In this document: piece after piece, positions 18,122-25,955 of the stretch
Numbering within the stretch: the first letter of the stretch is position 1
Layout: each line of letters starts with the position of its first letter
From: an uncultured Lachnospiraceae bacterium
GTDB lineage: Bacteria > Bacillota > Clostridia > Lachnospirales > Lachnospiraceae
Direction of reading: 5' to 3'
NCBI GenBank assembly: GCA_902786515.1
Contig: CADADA010000023.1
Coordinates: forward strand, 1-62,574
Length of the DNA: 62,574 nucleotides
Position numbers and translations under genes: made by a program
The notes under the pieces: generated by a model
What the model saw: only the letters and a program-made list of their open reading frames with translations
Told to the model about the DNA's origin: nothing
Databases searched by the model: none

Positions 18122-19480
18122 ATGAAGATTATTATTGCAGGTAATGGAAAAGTGGGAGCGATGCTGACAAAGCAGCTTTCATCTGAAGAGTATGATATTA
18201 CACTGATCGATTCTGATGTAGAGATTCTTGAGGAGATTGAAGAGCAGTGTGACGTGATGACGGTAAATGGAAATTGTGCATGCATGGACGTACTTGAGAA
18301 TGCCGGAGCAAGGTCGGCAGATTTACTGATTGCCGTCACCGGAGAAGACGAAGTCAATCTTCTTTGCTGCCATACGGCACATAATATGAACAGCAGGCTT
18401 CATACGATTGCAAGAGTAAGAAATCCGGAATATACAAAGCAGATATATGAAATGAGGAGAACCTATGGATTGTCGCTTACGATAAATCCTGAAAAACAGT
18501 CGGCAATCGAGATATACAGACTTTTAAAATATCCGGTGTTTTTAAAAAGAGATACTTTTGCAAAGGGCAGAGTTGAGATAGTTGAGCTGGAGGTTTCCAA
18601 AGAGCAGAAAATGTGTGGAAGGCCGTTAAGTGAGCTTGAGACGATTGCAGGATGTAAGATTCTGGTATGTTCAGTTTTGCGCGGAGAAGAGACTATTACT
18701 CCGGGTGGTGGATTTGTTCCGGAAGAAGGAGATAAGTTATTTGTTACCGCCAGCAGCAAAAATTTGTCTATAATGCTTAAGAATCTCGGATACATTACAC
18801 AGAAGATAAAACGTGTAATCATATGCGGAGGTGGAAGAGTAAGCTATTATCTGGCACAGCAGCTGATTGGCAGTGGAATAAGTGCTACGATAGTGGAGCG
18901 GGATTATGACAGATGTGTAAAACTATCTACATTACTTCCAAAAGCAAATGTCATTCATGGAGATGCAACCAATGAGTTTTTATTGAGAAGCGAAGGAATT
19001 GAAAGCTGTGATGCAGTTGTGACAACCACGGGACTTGATGAAATGAATGTCATTATATCCTTATTTGGAAAGAGTTGTGGAGTACCGAAGGTGATTACCA
19101 AGATAAGCAGACTTGAGAATAATTCGATTCTTGACCAGATGTCTCTTGGAAGCGTTATCAGCCCAAAGAAACTTAGCTGTGATACGATAGTAAGATATGT
19201 CAGGGCATTGAGAAATAAGGAAGGAGCGGCGATGTCCGTTCACTCTATAGCAAATGACCAGGCAGAAGCTGTTGAGTTTATAGTAGATGATAATACGAAG
19301 AATTGTGGAGTTCCACTTAAAGAAATCAAGCTCAGGAAGAATATTCTTATAGTATGTATCAATCACAAGGGAATGACAGAGATTCCTAATGGTGATTCCG
19401 TGTTTAATAAGGACGATACGATTATTATTGTGACAAGTGGTGACGAAGTGATTTATCAGCTTAATGATATTTTCCAATAG
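18122..19480 (+). CDS. trkA: Trk potassium uptake system, NAD-binding regulatory subunit TrkA
   Basis: This is the cytosolic gating ring subunit of the Trk K+ channel/transporter. The 452 residues form two RCK repeats, each an N-terminal Rossmann (TrkA-N) domain plus a TrkA-C ligand domain. Nucleotide-binding loops are visible at the start (IIIAGNGKVGAMLTKQL, then an Asp at the end of the second strand in LIDSD) and at about residue 235 (VIICGGGRVSYYLAQQL, with the glycine loop ending in Ser). Length is normal for the two-RCK form. GGAGG lies 7-8 nt before ATG. trkH follows 58 nt downstream, so both subunits are probably made from one mRNA. Gating by ATP/ADP or NAD(H) is known for the family. 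Confidence 0.95.
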   Translation: MKIIIAGNGKVGAMLTKQLSSEEYDITLIDSDVEILEEIEEQCDVMTVNGNCACMDVLENAGARSADLLIAVTGEDEVNLLCCHTAHNMNSRLHTIARVRNPEYTKQIYEMRRTYGLSLTINPEKQSAIEIYRLLKYPVFLKRDTFAKGRVEIVELEVSKEQKMCGRPLSELETIAGCKILVCSVLRGEETITPGGGFVPEEGDKLFVTASSKNLSIMLKNLGYITQKIKRVIICGGGRVSYYLAQQLIGSGISATIVERDYDRCVKLSTLLPKANVIHGDATNEFLLRSEGIESCDAVVTTTGLDEMNVIISLFGKSCGVPKVITKISRLENNSILDQMSLGSVISPKKLSCDTIVRYVRALRNKEGAAMSVHSIANDQAEAVEFIVDDNTKNCGVPLKEIKLRKNILIVCINHKGMTEIPNGDSVFNKDDTIIIVTSGDEVIYQLNDIFQ

Positions 19481-19538
19481 AACTATTATACAAACTACAT
19501 GTACGTATCACAGTATAAGATTAGAAATGGAGTAAAAT

Positions 19539-20993
19539 ATGAATTACAAAATGATTGGCAGGTTTGTAGGAAAAATTCTTCTCGTAGAAGCTATATTTAT
19601 GCTACCTGCTCTATTTATAAGCATTTATAAAGGGGAGGATGATTCAGTCTTTGGATTTGTATGCAGTATTATAGTTACAACACTTTTAGGCTTGAGTCTT
19701 GTTTTGGGGTGTAAGAATGCAAAAAAAGTGTTTTACGCAAAAGAAGGTATGGTATGTGTTGCCGTAAGCTGGTTTTTAATCAGTTTTGCGGGAGCATTTC
19801 CGTTTTATCTTTCGGGAGAGATTCCGATGTTTGTCGATGCACTTTTCGAGACTGTTTCGGGATTTACCACAACCGGTGCCTCCATACTTCCTGAGGTGGA
19901 GAGCCTTTCTATGGGACTGATTTATTGGAGAAGTTTCACGCACTGGCTGGGTGGAATGGGAGTGCTGGTGTTTGTACTTGCCATTGCAAATGGAGATAAG
20001 AGCAGGGGCGGTTTTGCCATGCATCTTTTAAGGGCAGAGAGCCCGGGACCGAAGGTTGGAAAGCTGGTTCCGAAGATGAAGAATACGGCAGAGATTCTAT
20101 ACGGTATGTATATTATTCTGACACTGTTGGATTTTATATTTCTTCTGCTTGGAGGAATGCCGGTTTTCGATTCTTTGTGTACAGCTTTTGGAACTGCCGG
20201 AACCGGTGGATTTGGTATTAAAAATGACAGTATGGCGGGCTACAGTCCTTATCTTCAGAATGTCTGTACTGTTTTTATGTTGCTGTTTGGAGTGAATTTC
20301 AGTTGCTATTATTTTATATTTATTGGTAATGTGAAAGATATTTTCAAGGATGAAGAACTGAGGTTATATCTTGGCCTTGTGACATGCAGTATTCTTCTGA
20401 TTACATCGGATATCTACAAATTATATGATGGAGTAGGAGAAGCACTTAGACATGCAGCATTTCAGGTTTCAAGCATAATTACTACTACTGGATTTGCAAC
20501 GACAGACTTTGATTTGTGGCCTTCATTTTCAAAAATGATATTGATGCTGCTTATGATTGTCGGAGCCTGTGCGGGCAGCACGGGCGGCGGATTTAAATGT
20601 GGACGTGCGTTATTGATTTTTAAGAATTTAAAGAGAAATATAAAGCATTCACTGCACTCAAAAAGTGTGGAAGTCATTCGTGTAAATAATCAGGTAATAG
20701 AAGAAAAGGTGCTGGAGACAACGAATGCATACCTTGCAGCGTATGTATTTATAATTCTTGCAAGTATTATACTTATTTCACTGGATAATTTTTCAGTGAC
20801 TACAAATATTACCGCTGTACTCGCAACATTTAACAATATCGGACCTGGTTTTGATGCAGTGGGGCCTACATGCAATTTTGCCGGATTTGGTGTGATTTCA
20901 AAGTTGGTTCTGATACTTGATATGCTGGCAGGAAGACTTGAGATTTTCACAATTATGGTGTTATTCTTAAGAAGTACATGGAGGTATAAGTAA
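19539..20993 (+). CDS. trkH: Trk potassium uptake system, membrane subunit TrkH
   Basis: This 484-residue polytopic membrane protein is the K+-conducting partner of TrkA. It shows the four pore-loop motifs of the TrkH/KtrB superfamily: FETVSGFTTTGAS, AFGTAGTGGFG, VSSIITTTGFATTD and a last one near FNNIGPGFDAVG, each with the conserved filter glycine. The loop CAGSTGGGFKCGR between pore 3 and the last helices is also typical. Length is close to that of TrkH (~480). The ribosome binding site (TGGAG) lies 8 nt before ATG. The deaminase gene starts 1 nt after its stop, so it is in the same transcript. Confidence 0.95.
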   Translation: MNYKMIGRFVGKILLVEAIFMLPALFISIYKGEDDSVFGFVCSIIVTTLLGLSLVLGCKNAKKVFYAKEGMVCVAVSWFLISFAGAFPFYLSGEIPMFVDALFETVSGFTTTGASILPEVESLSMGLIYWRSFTHWLGGMGVLVFVLAIANGDKSRGGFAMHLLRAESPGPKVGKLVPKMKNTAEILYGMYIILTLLDFIFLLLGGMPVFDSLCTAFGTAGTGGFGIKNDSMAGYSPYLQNVCTVFMLLFGVNFSCYYFIFIGNVKDIFKDEELRLYLGLVTCSILLITSDIYKLYDGVGEALRHAAFQVSSIITTTGFATTDFDLWPSFSKMILMLLMIVGACAGSTGGGFKCGRALLIFKNLKRNIKHSLHSKSVEVIRVNNQVIEEKVLETTNAYLAAYVFIILASIILISLDNFSVTTNITAVLATFNNIGPGFDAVGPTCNFAGFGVISKLVLILDMLAGRLEIFTIMVLFLRSTWRYK

Positions 20994-20994
20994 G

Positions 20995-21441
20995 ATGAAC
21001 AGGTATATGGAAATGGCTATTGAAGAAGCCAGGGATGGCATCAGGAAACATCATGGCGGGCCTTTCGGATGCGTTATAGTAAAAGATGGAAATGTGATAG
21101 GAAGAGGGCACAACAGAGTCGTAGTAAATCATGATCCTACATGCCACGGTGAGATGATGGCCATAAGGGATGCATGTGAAAAGACCGGTGATTTTAATCT
21201 TGAAGGCTGCGAGCTTTATACTACCGGTCAGCCCTGTCCGATGTGCAGAGGTGCGATTATGTGGGCTGGTATAACTAAAGTGTATTATGGATGCAATGTC
21301 GAAGATACAGAAAGAATTGGATTTCGTGATAATGTATTTTATCACACGGATTTTAATAAAATGGAAGTAGAGTTAGAACGTGAGGGATGTCTTTTGTTGT
21401 ATGATGAGTATATGAAGATAGAAGACAGAACAATGTATTGA
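20995..21441 (+). CDS. guaD: Guanine deaminase-like nucleoside/nucleobase deaminase
   Basis: This 148-residue member of the cytidine deaminase fold hydrolyses the amino group of a purine or related base. The catalytic zinc site is complete: His51 and Glu53 in CHGEMMAI, and Cys81 and Cys84 in QPCPMCRGA. The N-terminus (AIEEARDGIRKHHGGPFGCVIV) and the C-terminal YxDFNKMEVELER-like segment with a closing Tyr match guanine deaminases of the GuaD/YkoA type, rather than tRNA adenosine deaminase TadA. It follows trkH with 1 nt between genes, so translation is probably coupled, although no functional link to potassium uptake is known. Substrate assignment is by resemblance. Confidence 0.85.
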   Translation: MNRYMEMAIEEARDGIRKHHGGPFGCVIVKDGNVIGRGHNRVVVNHDPTCHGEMMAIRDACEKTGDFNLEGCELYTTGQPCPMCRGAIMWAGITKVYYGCNVEDTERIGFRDNVFYHTDFNKMEVELEREGCLLLYDEYMKIEDRTMY

Positions 21442-21448
21442 TATTGTT

Positions 21449-21590
21449 GTAACTATTCAGAGTCAACCTCCAAAATGCTTCGCATTTCGTCGGTGTGGCG
21501 TATCCGCCAAATAAAATTCAGGGGAAAAGCTTATGGATTCGTTGCATCCATGCTTTTCCTTCTGAATTTTGCTTGGCTCTGAACAGTTAC
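21449..21590. repeat. Palindromic intergenic element, long copy
   Basis: This 142-bp element fills the gap between the converging guaD-like gene and htpG. Its outer arms (21449-21466 and 21573-21590) pair at 16 of 18 positions. An inner hairpin pairs 21513-21530 with 21552-21570 (AAAATTCAG.../...CTGAATTTT), and the left half carries AAATGC-TTC-GCATTT and TGGCG/CGCCA. The left half (21451-21520) recurs in reverse orientation at 35757-35830. It can serve as a two-way terminator, and its recurrence suggests a small mobile or REP-like element. Confidence 0.75.
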
Positions 21591-21593
21591 AAA

Positions 21594-23591
21594 CTATTTT
21601 GCAATCAATTTCATGATTTCATTACTTCTTGAGATGAATGCCGTCATATCATCAGGTGACAGTTGTTTGTGGCTGATCATAGCAAGGTCAAATAACTGCT
21701 TACAAATAAGGTTTGATGTGTCGGATTCTTTGTTTTCCAAAACGTATTTTACCAAATCATTATTATAATTCAGTACTAACGTAACGTCATCTCCAAACAT
21801 GCTGGTATCCATTCCCGGCATTGAGTACATCTTCATCATTTCCTGCATACGGCGTGTCTGCTCAGAAAGAGTAACCATAGATGAAATGTTGGTATCTTTT
21901 AACTTTTCGACCTTTACTTCGAGCTTGTCTTTTCCAAGAGCTTTTTTAACAACCTCTGCAAGTGTATCACAGTCTGCTTTGAATGCTTCATCATCTTCAG
22001 GTACGTCTTCTTTAAATGTATCTGTTAAATCAGAATCTATACTTAAGAAATGAACATTCTCATTTTTCTGTTCGAGCTGCTGGATAAATGGCTCGTCTAT
22101 ACTGTGGGAGAGAATGACAGCGTCAATACCTTCATTTTTAAACATATTAATATACTGGCTCTGCTGAATCTCATCGGTAACATAGAAAATTGTATTTTCA
22201 TGTTTTTCTTTATTTTCTTCAAGGCATTCAGGAAGAGTTAAATACTTGCCTTCAAGATTCTTGAATAAAATATAATCACTAATTTTTTCACAGAATTTGC
22301 TGTCTTTTAAGCAGCCAAACTTGATGAACGGACTAATATCATCCCAATATTTTTCGTAAGATTCTTTGTCCGTTTTACACATTCCTGATAATTTGTCGGC
22401 TACTTTTTTAGTGATATAATCGGCGATTTTCTTGACAAATCCGTCATTCTGTAAAGCACTTCTTGAAACATTTAATGGAAGGTCAGGACAATCAATCACA
22501 CCCTTAAGTAACATTAAGAATTCAGGTATAACTTCTTTAATATTATCAGCGATAAATACCTGATTGTTATATAATTTTATAGTTCCCTCAAGAGAATCAT
22601 ACTGTGTATTAACTTTAGGGAAGTAGAGGATACCCTTAAGGTTAAACGGATAATCCATATTCAGGTGTATCCAGAATAAAGGCTCCTTATAATCGTTAAA
22701 TACCTTGCGGTAAAATTCTTTGTACTCATCCTCTGTACATTCATTTGGATGTTTTGCCCAAAGAGGAGAAGGATCATTTATCGGTACAGGACGTCTTAAA
22801 ATCTTGGCTTTTGTCTGTGCCGGAGATATTTCTACAGTCTCTTTTGTGCCATCTTCATTTTCTTTTTCTTCTGTCTTAGCTTCTTCAACAACAGTCTCGA
22901 TAACCGTATCCTTTTCAGTAACTTCATCTTCCGGAATAGTATCATACTGTGGTTCGGCATTAGGATTTTCAAGATAAATCTCTACCGGCATAAAAGAGCA
23001 GTATTTCTGAAGGACTTCTCTTGCACGGTATTCATTACAGAATTCATAGCTGTCTTCGTTAAGATAGAGTGTAATCTCTGTTCCCTGTTCAGCTTTATCA
23101 CCGTCTGACATATCAAATTCTGTACCACCGTCGCACTCCCAGTGAACAGCAGCAGAACCTTCTTTGTAAGACAATGTATCGATAGTAACTTTATCGGCAA
23201 CCATGAATGCAGAGTAGAATCCAAGTCCGAAATGACCGATAATCTGGTCTTCATTGGTCTTGTCCTTATACTGGTTCAAGAATGCTTCCGCACCAGAAAA
23301 AGCAATCTGGTTAATATACTCGTTCACCTCATCGGCAGTCATTCCGATACCGTTATCGATAAACTTAAGTGTCTTATCTTCTGAGTTTGCTATTACCTTT
23401 ATCTTAAATTCAAGGTCTTCAGGAATCTCATATTCACTCATAAGATTTAATTTCTTTAATTTAGTAATGGCATCACATCCGTTTGAAACTAGCTCACGGA
23501 AAAAGATGTCATGATCTGAATATAACCATTTCTTAATAATTGGAAAAATATTTTCACTGTTAATGGAAAGACTTCCATGCTGATTTGCCAT
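21594..23591 (-). CDS. htpG: Chaperone HtpG (bacterial Hsp90)
   Basis: This is a 665-residue ATP-dependent chaperone that helps fold and remodel client proteins in the cytosol. The N-terminal GHKL ATPase domain starts HGSLSINSENIFPIIKKWLYSDHDIFFRELVSNGCDAI, followed by the nucleotide motifs DNGIGMTADEV and IGHFGLGFYSAFMVADKV. The middle domain contains LYFPKVNTQYDSLEG and DCPDLPLNVSRSALQ. An acidic Glu/Thr-rich stretch near 230-260 is the linker, and the C-terminal dimerisation domain ends the protein. AGGAGT lies 7-9 nt before the ATG. A sigma-A promoter and a perfect CIRCE operator sit upstream, so HrcA control is expected. Confidence 0.95.
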   Translation of the reverse strand: MANQHGSLSINSENIFPIIKKWLYSDHDIFFRELVSNGCDAITKLKKLNLMSEYEIPEDLEFKIKVIANSEDKTLKFIDNGIGMTADEVNEYINQIAFSGAEAFLNQYKDKTNEDQIIGHFGLGFYSAFMVADKVTIDTLSYKEGSAAVHWECDGGTEFDMSDGDKAEQGTEITLYLNEDSYEFCNEYRAREVLQKYCSFMPVEIYLENPNAEPQYDTIPEDEVTEKDTVIETVVEEAKTEEKENEDGTKETVEISPAQTKAKILRRPVPINDPSPLWAKHPNECTEDEYKEFYRKVFNDYKEPLFWIHLNMDYPFNLKGILYFPKVNTQYDSLEGTIKLYNNQVFIADNIKEVIPEFLMLLKGVIDCPDLPLNVSRSALQNDGFVKKIADYITKKVADKLSGMCKTDKESYEKYWDDISPFIKFGCLKDSKFCEKISDYILFKNLEGKYLTLPECLEENKEKHENTIFYVTDEIQQSQYINMFKNEGIDAVILSHSIDEPFIQQLEQKNENVHFLSIDSDLTDTFKEDVPEDDEAFKADCDTLAEVVKKALGKDKLEVKVEKLKDTNISSMVTLSEQTRRMQEMMKMYSMPGMDTSMFGDDVTLVLNYNNDLVKYVLENKESDTSNLICKQLFDLAMISHKQLSPDDMTAFISRSNEIMKLIAK

Positions 23592-23624
23592 AAAAAAACA
23601 CTCCTTTAATATTTGCTAACATTC

Positions 23625-23653
23625 ATTGTAGTACTGTGATTATAAAAAGTCAA
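23625..23653 (-). promoter_or_regulatory. htpG promoter
   Basis: Read on the minus strand, TTGACT (23653-23648), a 17-nt spacer and TACAAT (23630-23625) form a strong sigma-A promoter 34 nt before the htpG start. Confidence 0.7.
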
Positions 23654-23660
23654 GAAAAAA

Positions 23661-23687
23661 TTAGCACTCATTTTAATAGAGTGCTAA
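23661..23687. promoter_or_regulatory. CIRCE operator (HrcA binding site)
   Basis: TTAGCACTC (23661-23669), 9 nt, then GAGTGCTAA (23679-23687) is a perfect match to the CIRCE consensus. It lies 8 nt upstream of the htpG -35 box rather than between promoter and start codon. It also lies 14 nt past the 3' end of the neighbouring minus-strand gene. HrcA binding here would put htpG in the heat-shock regulon with groESL and dnaK. Confidence 0.92.
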
Positions 23688-23701
23688 CAATCGCAAGAGA
23701 T

Positions 23702-24181
23702 TTACAAAATACTATCAATCCATTTAGAGATATATTTGTCAAATGCATTTTCAATTTCCTTATTTATATCAAATATTGTTAAAGAACATCCGGTTATGTA
23801 TGTCAGGGTCTGGTTTTCATATTTTATATTAAGAAACAATCCCTGTAGTGTGTTTTCCGACAACTTAAGATTGTTCGAGGTAATGATGTCATTCACTATG
23901 TGCGGGGGCATTTTAAATACGATTTTGAATCTTAGAGGAATTTTTTTACCTTTGATTATATCATAACAAAATGGCTTTAGCATTTGCCACGAAACAATCT
24001 CCGTATCCGGCAATTCCTGTAATTCTTCTTCTGAAAAAAAATCTTTCTTTATGTGGCCGTCAATGGTAAAGGTATTGAACGTAGTAATAGATACGCCGGT
24101 CGTAAGGAATGAGTCAAATACATCTTCAACGAGCAGTCTGCTCATAAATATTTTTACACTATCAATTTGTTCTGCAATCAT
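23702..24181 (-). CDS. Conserved hypothetical protein (DUF5721-like)
   Basis: This is a 159-residue cytosolic protein. It resembles a Lachnospiraceae family that I recall as DUF5721, in which a ~160-residue alpha/beta protein begins with a MIAEQIDSVKIFMSRLL-like segment; the name is from memory. Visible features are a central FCYDIIKGKKIPLRFKIVFKMP beta region and a C-terminal helix. A TTG opens the frame 18 nt upstream at 24199, but AAAGTGAG 7 nt before ATG 24181 supports the shorter form. It lies upstream of htpG on the same strand, with the CIRCE operator and htpG promoter between them, so the two can be controlled separately. Function is unknown. Confidence 0.65.
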   Translation of the reverse strand: MIAEQIDSVKIFMSRLLVEDVFDSFLTTGVSITTFNTFTIDGHIKKDFFSEEELQELPDTEIVSWQMLKPFCYDIIKGKKIPLRFKIVFKMPPHIVNDIITSNNLKLSENTLQGLFLNIKYENQTLTYITGCSLTIFDINKEIENAFDKYISKWIDSIL

Positions 24182-24226
24182 ATTAAATCTCACTTTCAAT
24201 TATCAAAAAAATTTTTCATGTTTTTG

Positions 24227-24255
24227 TTGATTTATTTTATATTTTATATTATAAT
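24227..24255 (+). promoter_or_regulatory. tRNA-Thr promoter
   Basis: TTGATT (24227-24232), a 17-nt spacer and TATAAT (24250-24255) end 16 nt before the tRNA. Confidence 0.65.
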
Positions 24256-24271
24256 CTTTGATTAGTGATGT

Positions 24272-24344
<73 letters not shown>

Positions 24345-24353
24345 TTCATTCAG

Positions 24354-24382
24354 AGACATGTCATTAGTGGCATGTCTTTTTT
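24354..24382 (+). terminator. Terminator of the tRNA-Thr transcript
   Basis: AGACATG (24354-24360) and CATGTCT (24371-24377) form a perfect 7-bp stem followed by a T-run to 24382. Confidence 0.85.
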
Positions 24383-24501
24383 GATGCATTTTTTATGGTG
24401 ATAATACCAATATGATTTATCTCATCACAGTATTATAGAACGATTACGATTAATAAATCAACCATAACTCTAATTTTTTTTAGAAGAACTATAAAAAATA
24501 G

Positions 24502-24529
24502 TTGCATTTTTAAGAATCTGTGATATAGT
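24502..24529 (+). promoter_or_regulatory. Probable asd promoter
   Basis: TTGCAT (24502-24507), a 16-nt spacer and TATAGT (24524-24529) precede asd by about 270 nt, implying a long untranslated leader. Confidence 0.45.
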
Positions 24530-24540
24530 AATACAAGTAA

Positions 24541-24772
24541 CGCGTACAAATGTCTTTGTGACGCGAACATAAGACGATAGTTTTGAATTAAACATTATAA
24601 AATGGTGTTTTAATATGTACTCTCGGAATCTTTTTGTATCGGATTTTCGAGATAGATTTTTCATGGATGACGACATTTTTGCAGTGCGTACACGGTGTGT
24701 ACGACGAAAAAATGGAGAAAATCCATGGAAAATATAGCCGAAAAGACAGTGCAAAGGAGATCCCGAGAGTAC
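24541..24772 (+). promoter_or_regulatory. Long structured leader of asd, class not recognised
   Basis: The leader has two structures. A hairpin at 24541-24565 pairs CGCGT/ACGCG and ACAAA/TTTGT. A long nested arm at 24617-24772 pairs GTACTCTCGG (24617-24626) with CCGAGAGTAC (24763-24772), a 13-bp segment 24656-24668 with 24721-24733, CATTTTT with AAAAAATG, and CGTACAC (24687-24693) with GTGTACG (24697-24703). No lysine-riboswitch, T-box or SAM-box motif was seen. It could be a cis-regulatory RNA or an inserted palindromic element. Confidence 0.6.
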
Positions 24773-24797
24773 ATTAATAGAGAATGGAGGAAATAAC

Positions 24798-25883
24798 ATG
24801 AGTCAGAAATTAAAGGTAGGTATTCTTGGAGCAACAGGAATGGTAGGTCAGAGATTTATATCTTTGTTGGAAAATCATCCTTGGTTTGAGGTTGTTACGG
24901 TGGCAGCAAGTCCACGTTCAGCAGGAAAGACTTACGAAGAGGCTGTTGGTGACAGATGGAAGATGACTACGCCGATGCCTGAAGCTGTTAAAAAGCTTGT
25001 TGTTTTGAATGTAAACGAGGTAGAAAAAGTTGCTTCAACTGTAGATTTTGTGTTCAGCGCAGTTGACATGACTAAAGAAGAGATAAAAGCAATCGAAGAG
25101 GCATATGCAAAGACAGAGACACCTGTTGTTTCTAATAACAGTGCACACAGATGGACACCTGATGTGCCAATGGTAGTGCCTGAAATCAATCCTGAACATT
25201 TTGAAGTAATTGAATCACAGAAAAAACGTCTTGGAACAACAAGAGGATTTGTAGCAGTTAAGCCAAACTGTTCAATACAGAGTTATGCACCTGTACTTAC
25301 AGCATGGAAAGAATTTGAGCCATATGAAGTAGTAGCTACAACATATCAGGCAATTTCGGGTGCAGGCAAGACATTTAAGGATTGGCCTGAGATGGAAGGA
25401 AACATTATTCCGTTTATCGGAGGCGAAGAAGAGAAGAGCGAACAGGAACCTTTAAGATTATGGGGAAAAGTTGTAGATGGAGTAATTGAAAAAGCCCAGT
25501 CACCTGTTATTACGACACAGTGTATCCGTGTTCCTGTATTAAACGGACATACAGCAGCAGTTTTTGTAAAATTCAAAAAGAAAGCTACAAAGGAGCAACT
25601 GATTGAAAAATTACGTTCATTCAGCGGAGAACCACAGAAGCTTGAACTGCCAAGCGCACCAAAGCAGTTTATACAGTATCTTGAAGAAGACAACCGCCCA
25701 CAGGTTTCAATGGATGTTGATTATGAAAATGGAATGGGCGTATCTGTAGGACGTCTTAGAGAAGATACAGTGTATGATTGGAAATTTGTCGGTTTATCAC
25801 ATAATACAGTAAGAGGAGCAGCAGGCGGAGCAGTTCTTTGTGCTGAGATGTTGAAGGCAAAGGGATATATTGAAGCAAAATAA
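24798..25883 (+). CDS. asd: Aspartate-semialdehyde dehydrogenase
   Basis: This enzyme reduces L-4-aspartyl phosphate to aspartate semialdehyde with NADPH, feeding lysine, diaminopimelate, threonine and methionine synthesis. In its 361 residues the NADP loop is GATGMVGQRF (10-19), followed by SPRSAGKTY. The catalytic Cys is in KPNCSIQS and the substrate motif is YQAISGAGKTF. The C-terminal VRGAAGGAVLCAEML helix is also typical. Length and the WFEVVTVAASPRSAGK segment place it with the longer archaeal/fungal-type enzymes rather than the classic E. coli type. GGAGG lies 8-9 nt before ATG. A long structured leader precedes it, and a hairpin follows at 25900-25931. Confidence 0.93.
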   Translation: MSQKLKVGILGATGMVGQRFISLLENHPWFEVVTVAASPRSAGKTYEEAVGDRWKMTTPMPEAVKKLVVLNVNEVEKVASTVDFVFSAVDMTKEEIKAIEEAYAKTETPVVSNNSAHRWTPDVPMVVPEINPEHFEVIESQKKRLGTTRGFVAVKPNCSIQSYAPVLTAWKEFEPYEVVATTYQAISGAGKTFKDWPEMEGNIIPFIGGEEEKSEQEPLRLWGKVVDGVIEKAQSPVITTQCIRVPVLNGHTAAVFVKFKKKATKEQLIEKLRSFSGEPQKLELPSAPKQFIQYLEEDNRPQVSMDVDYENGMGVSVGRLREDTVYDWKFVGLSHNTVRGAAGGAVLCAEMLKAKGYIEAK

Positions 25884-25899
25884 AGTGTAAAATGATGGA

Positions 25900-25931
25900 G
25901 CTGTCGCATTGGCAATCGTTGATGCGGCAGC
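25900..25931 (+). terminator. Hairpin after asd
   Basis: GCTGTCGCAT (25900-25909) pairs with ATGCGGCAGC (25922-25931) with one G-U pair. The downstream tail (CATATTATTATG) is only weakly T-rich, and the next ribosome binding site begins 13 nt later. Confidence 0.5.
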
Positions 25932-25955
25932 CATATTATTATGTGGAGAATTAAA

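Noticed and set aside
24541..24772. Lysine riboswitch or T-box upstream of asd
   Set aside because: The expected conserved motifs (AGAGGUGC-type core, or the T-box UGGNACC-type bulge) were not found by eye, so I report it as an unassigned leader.
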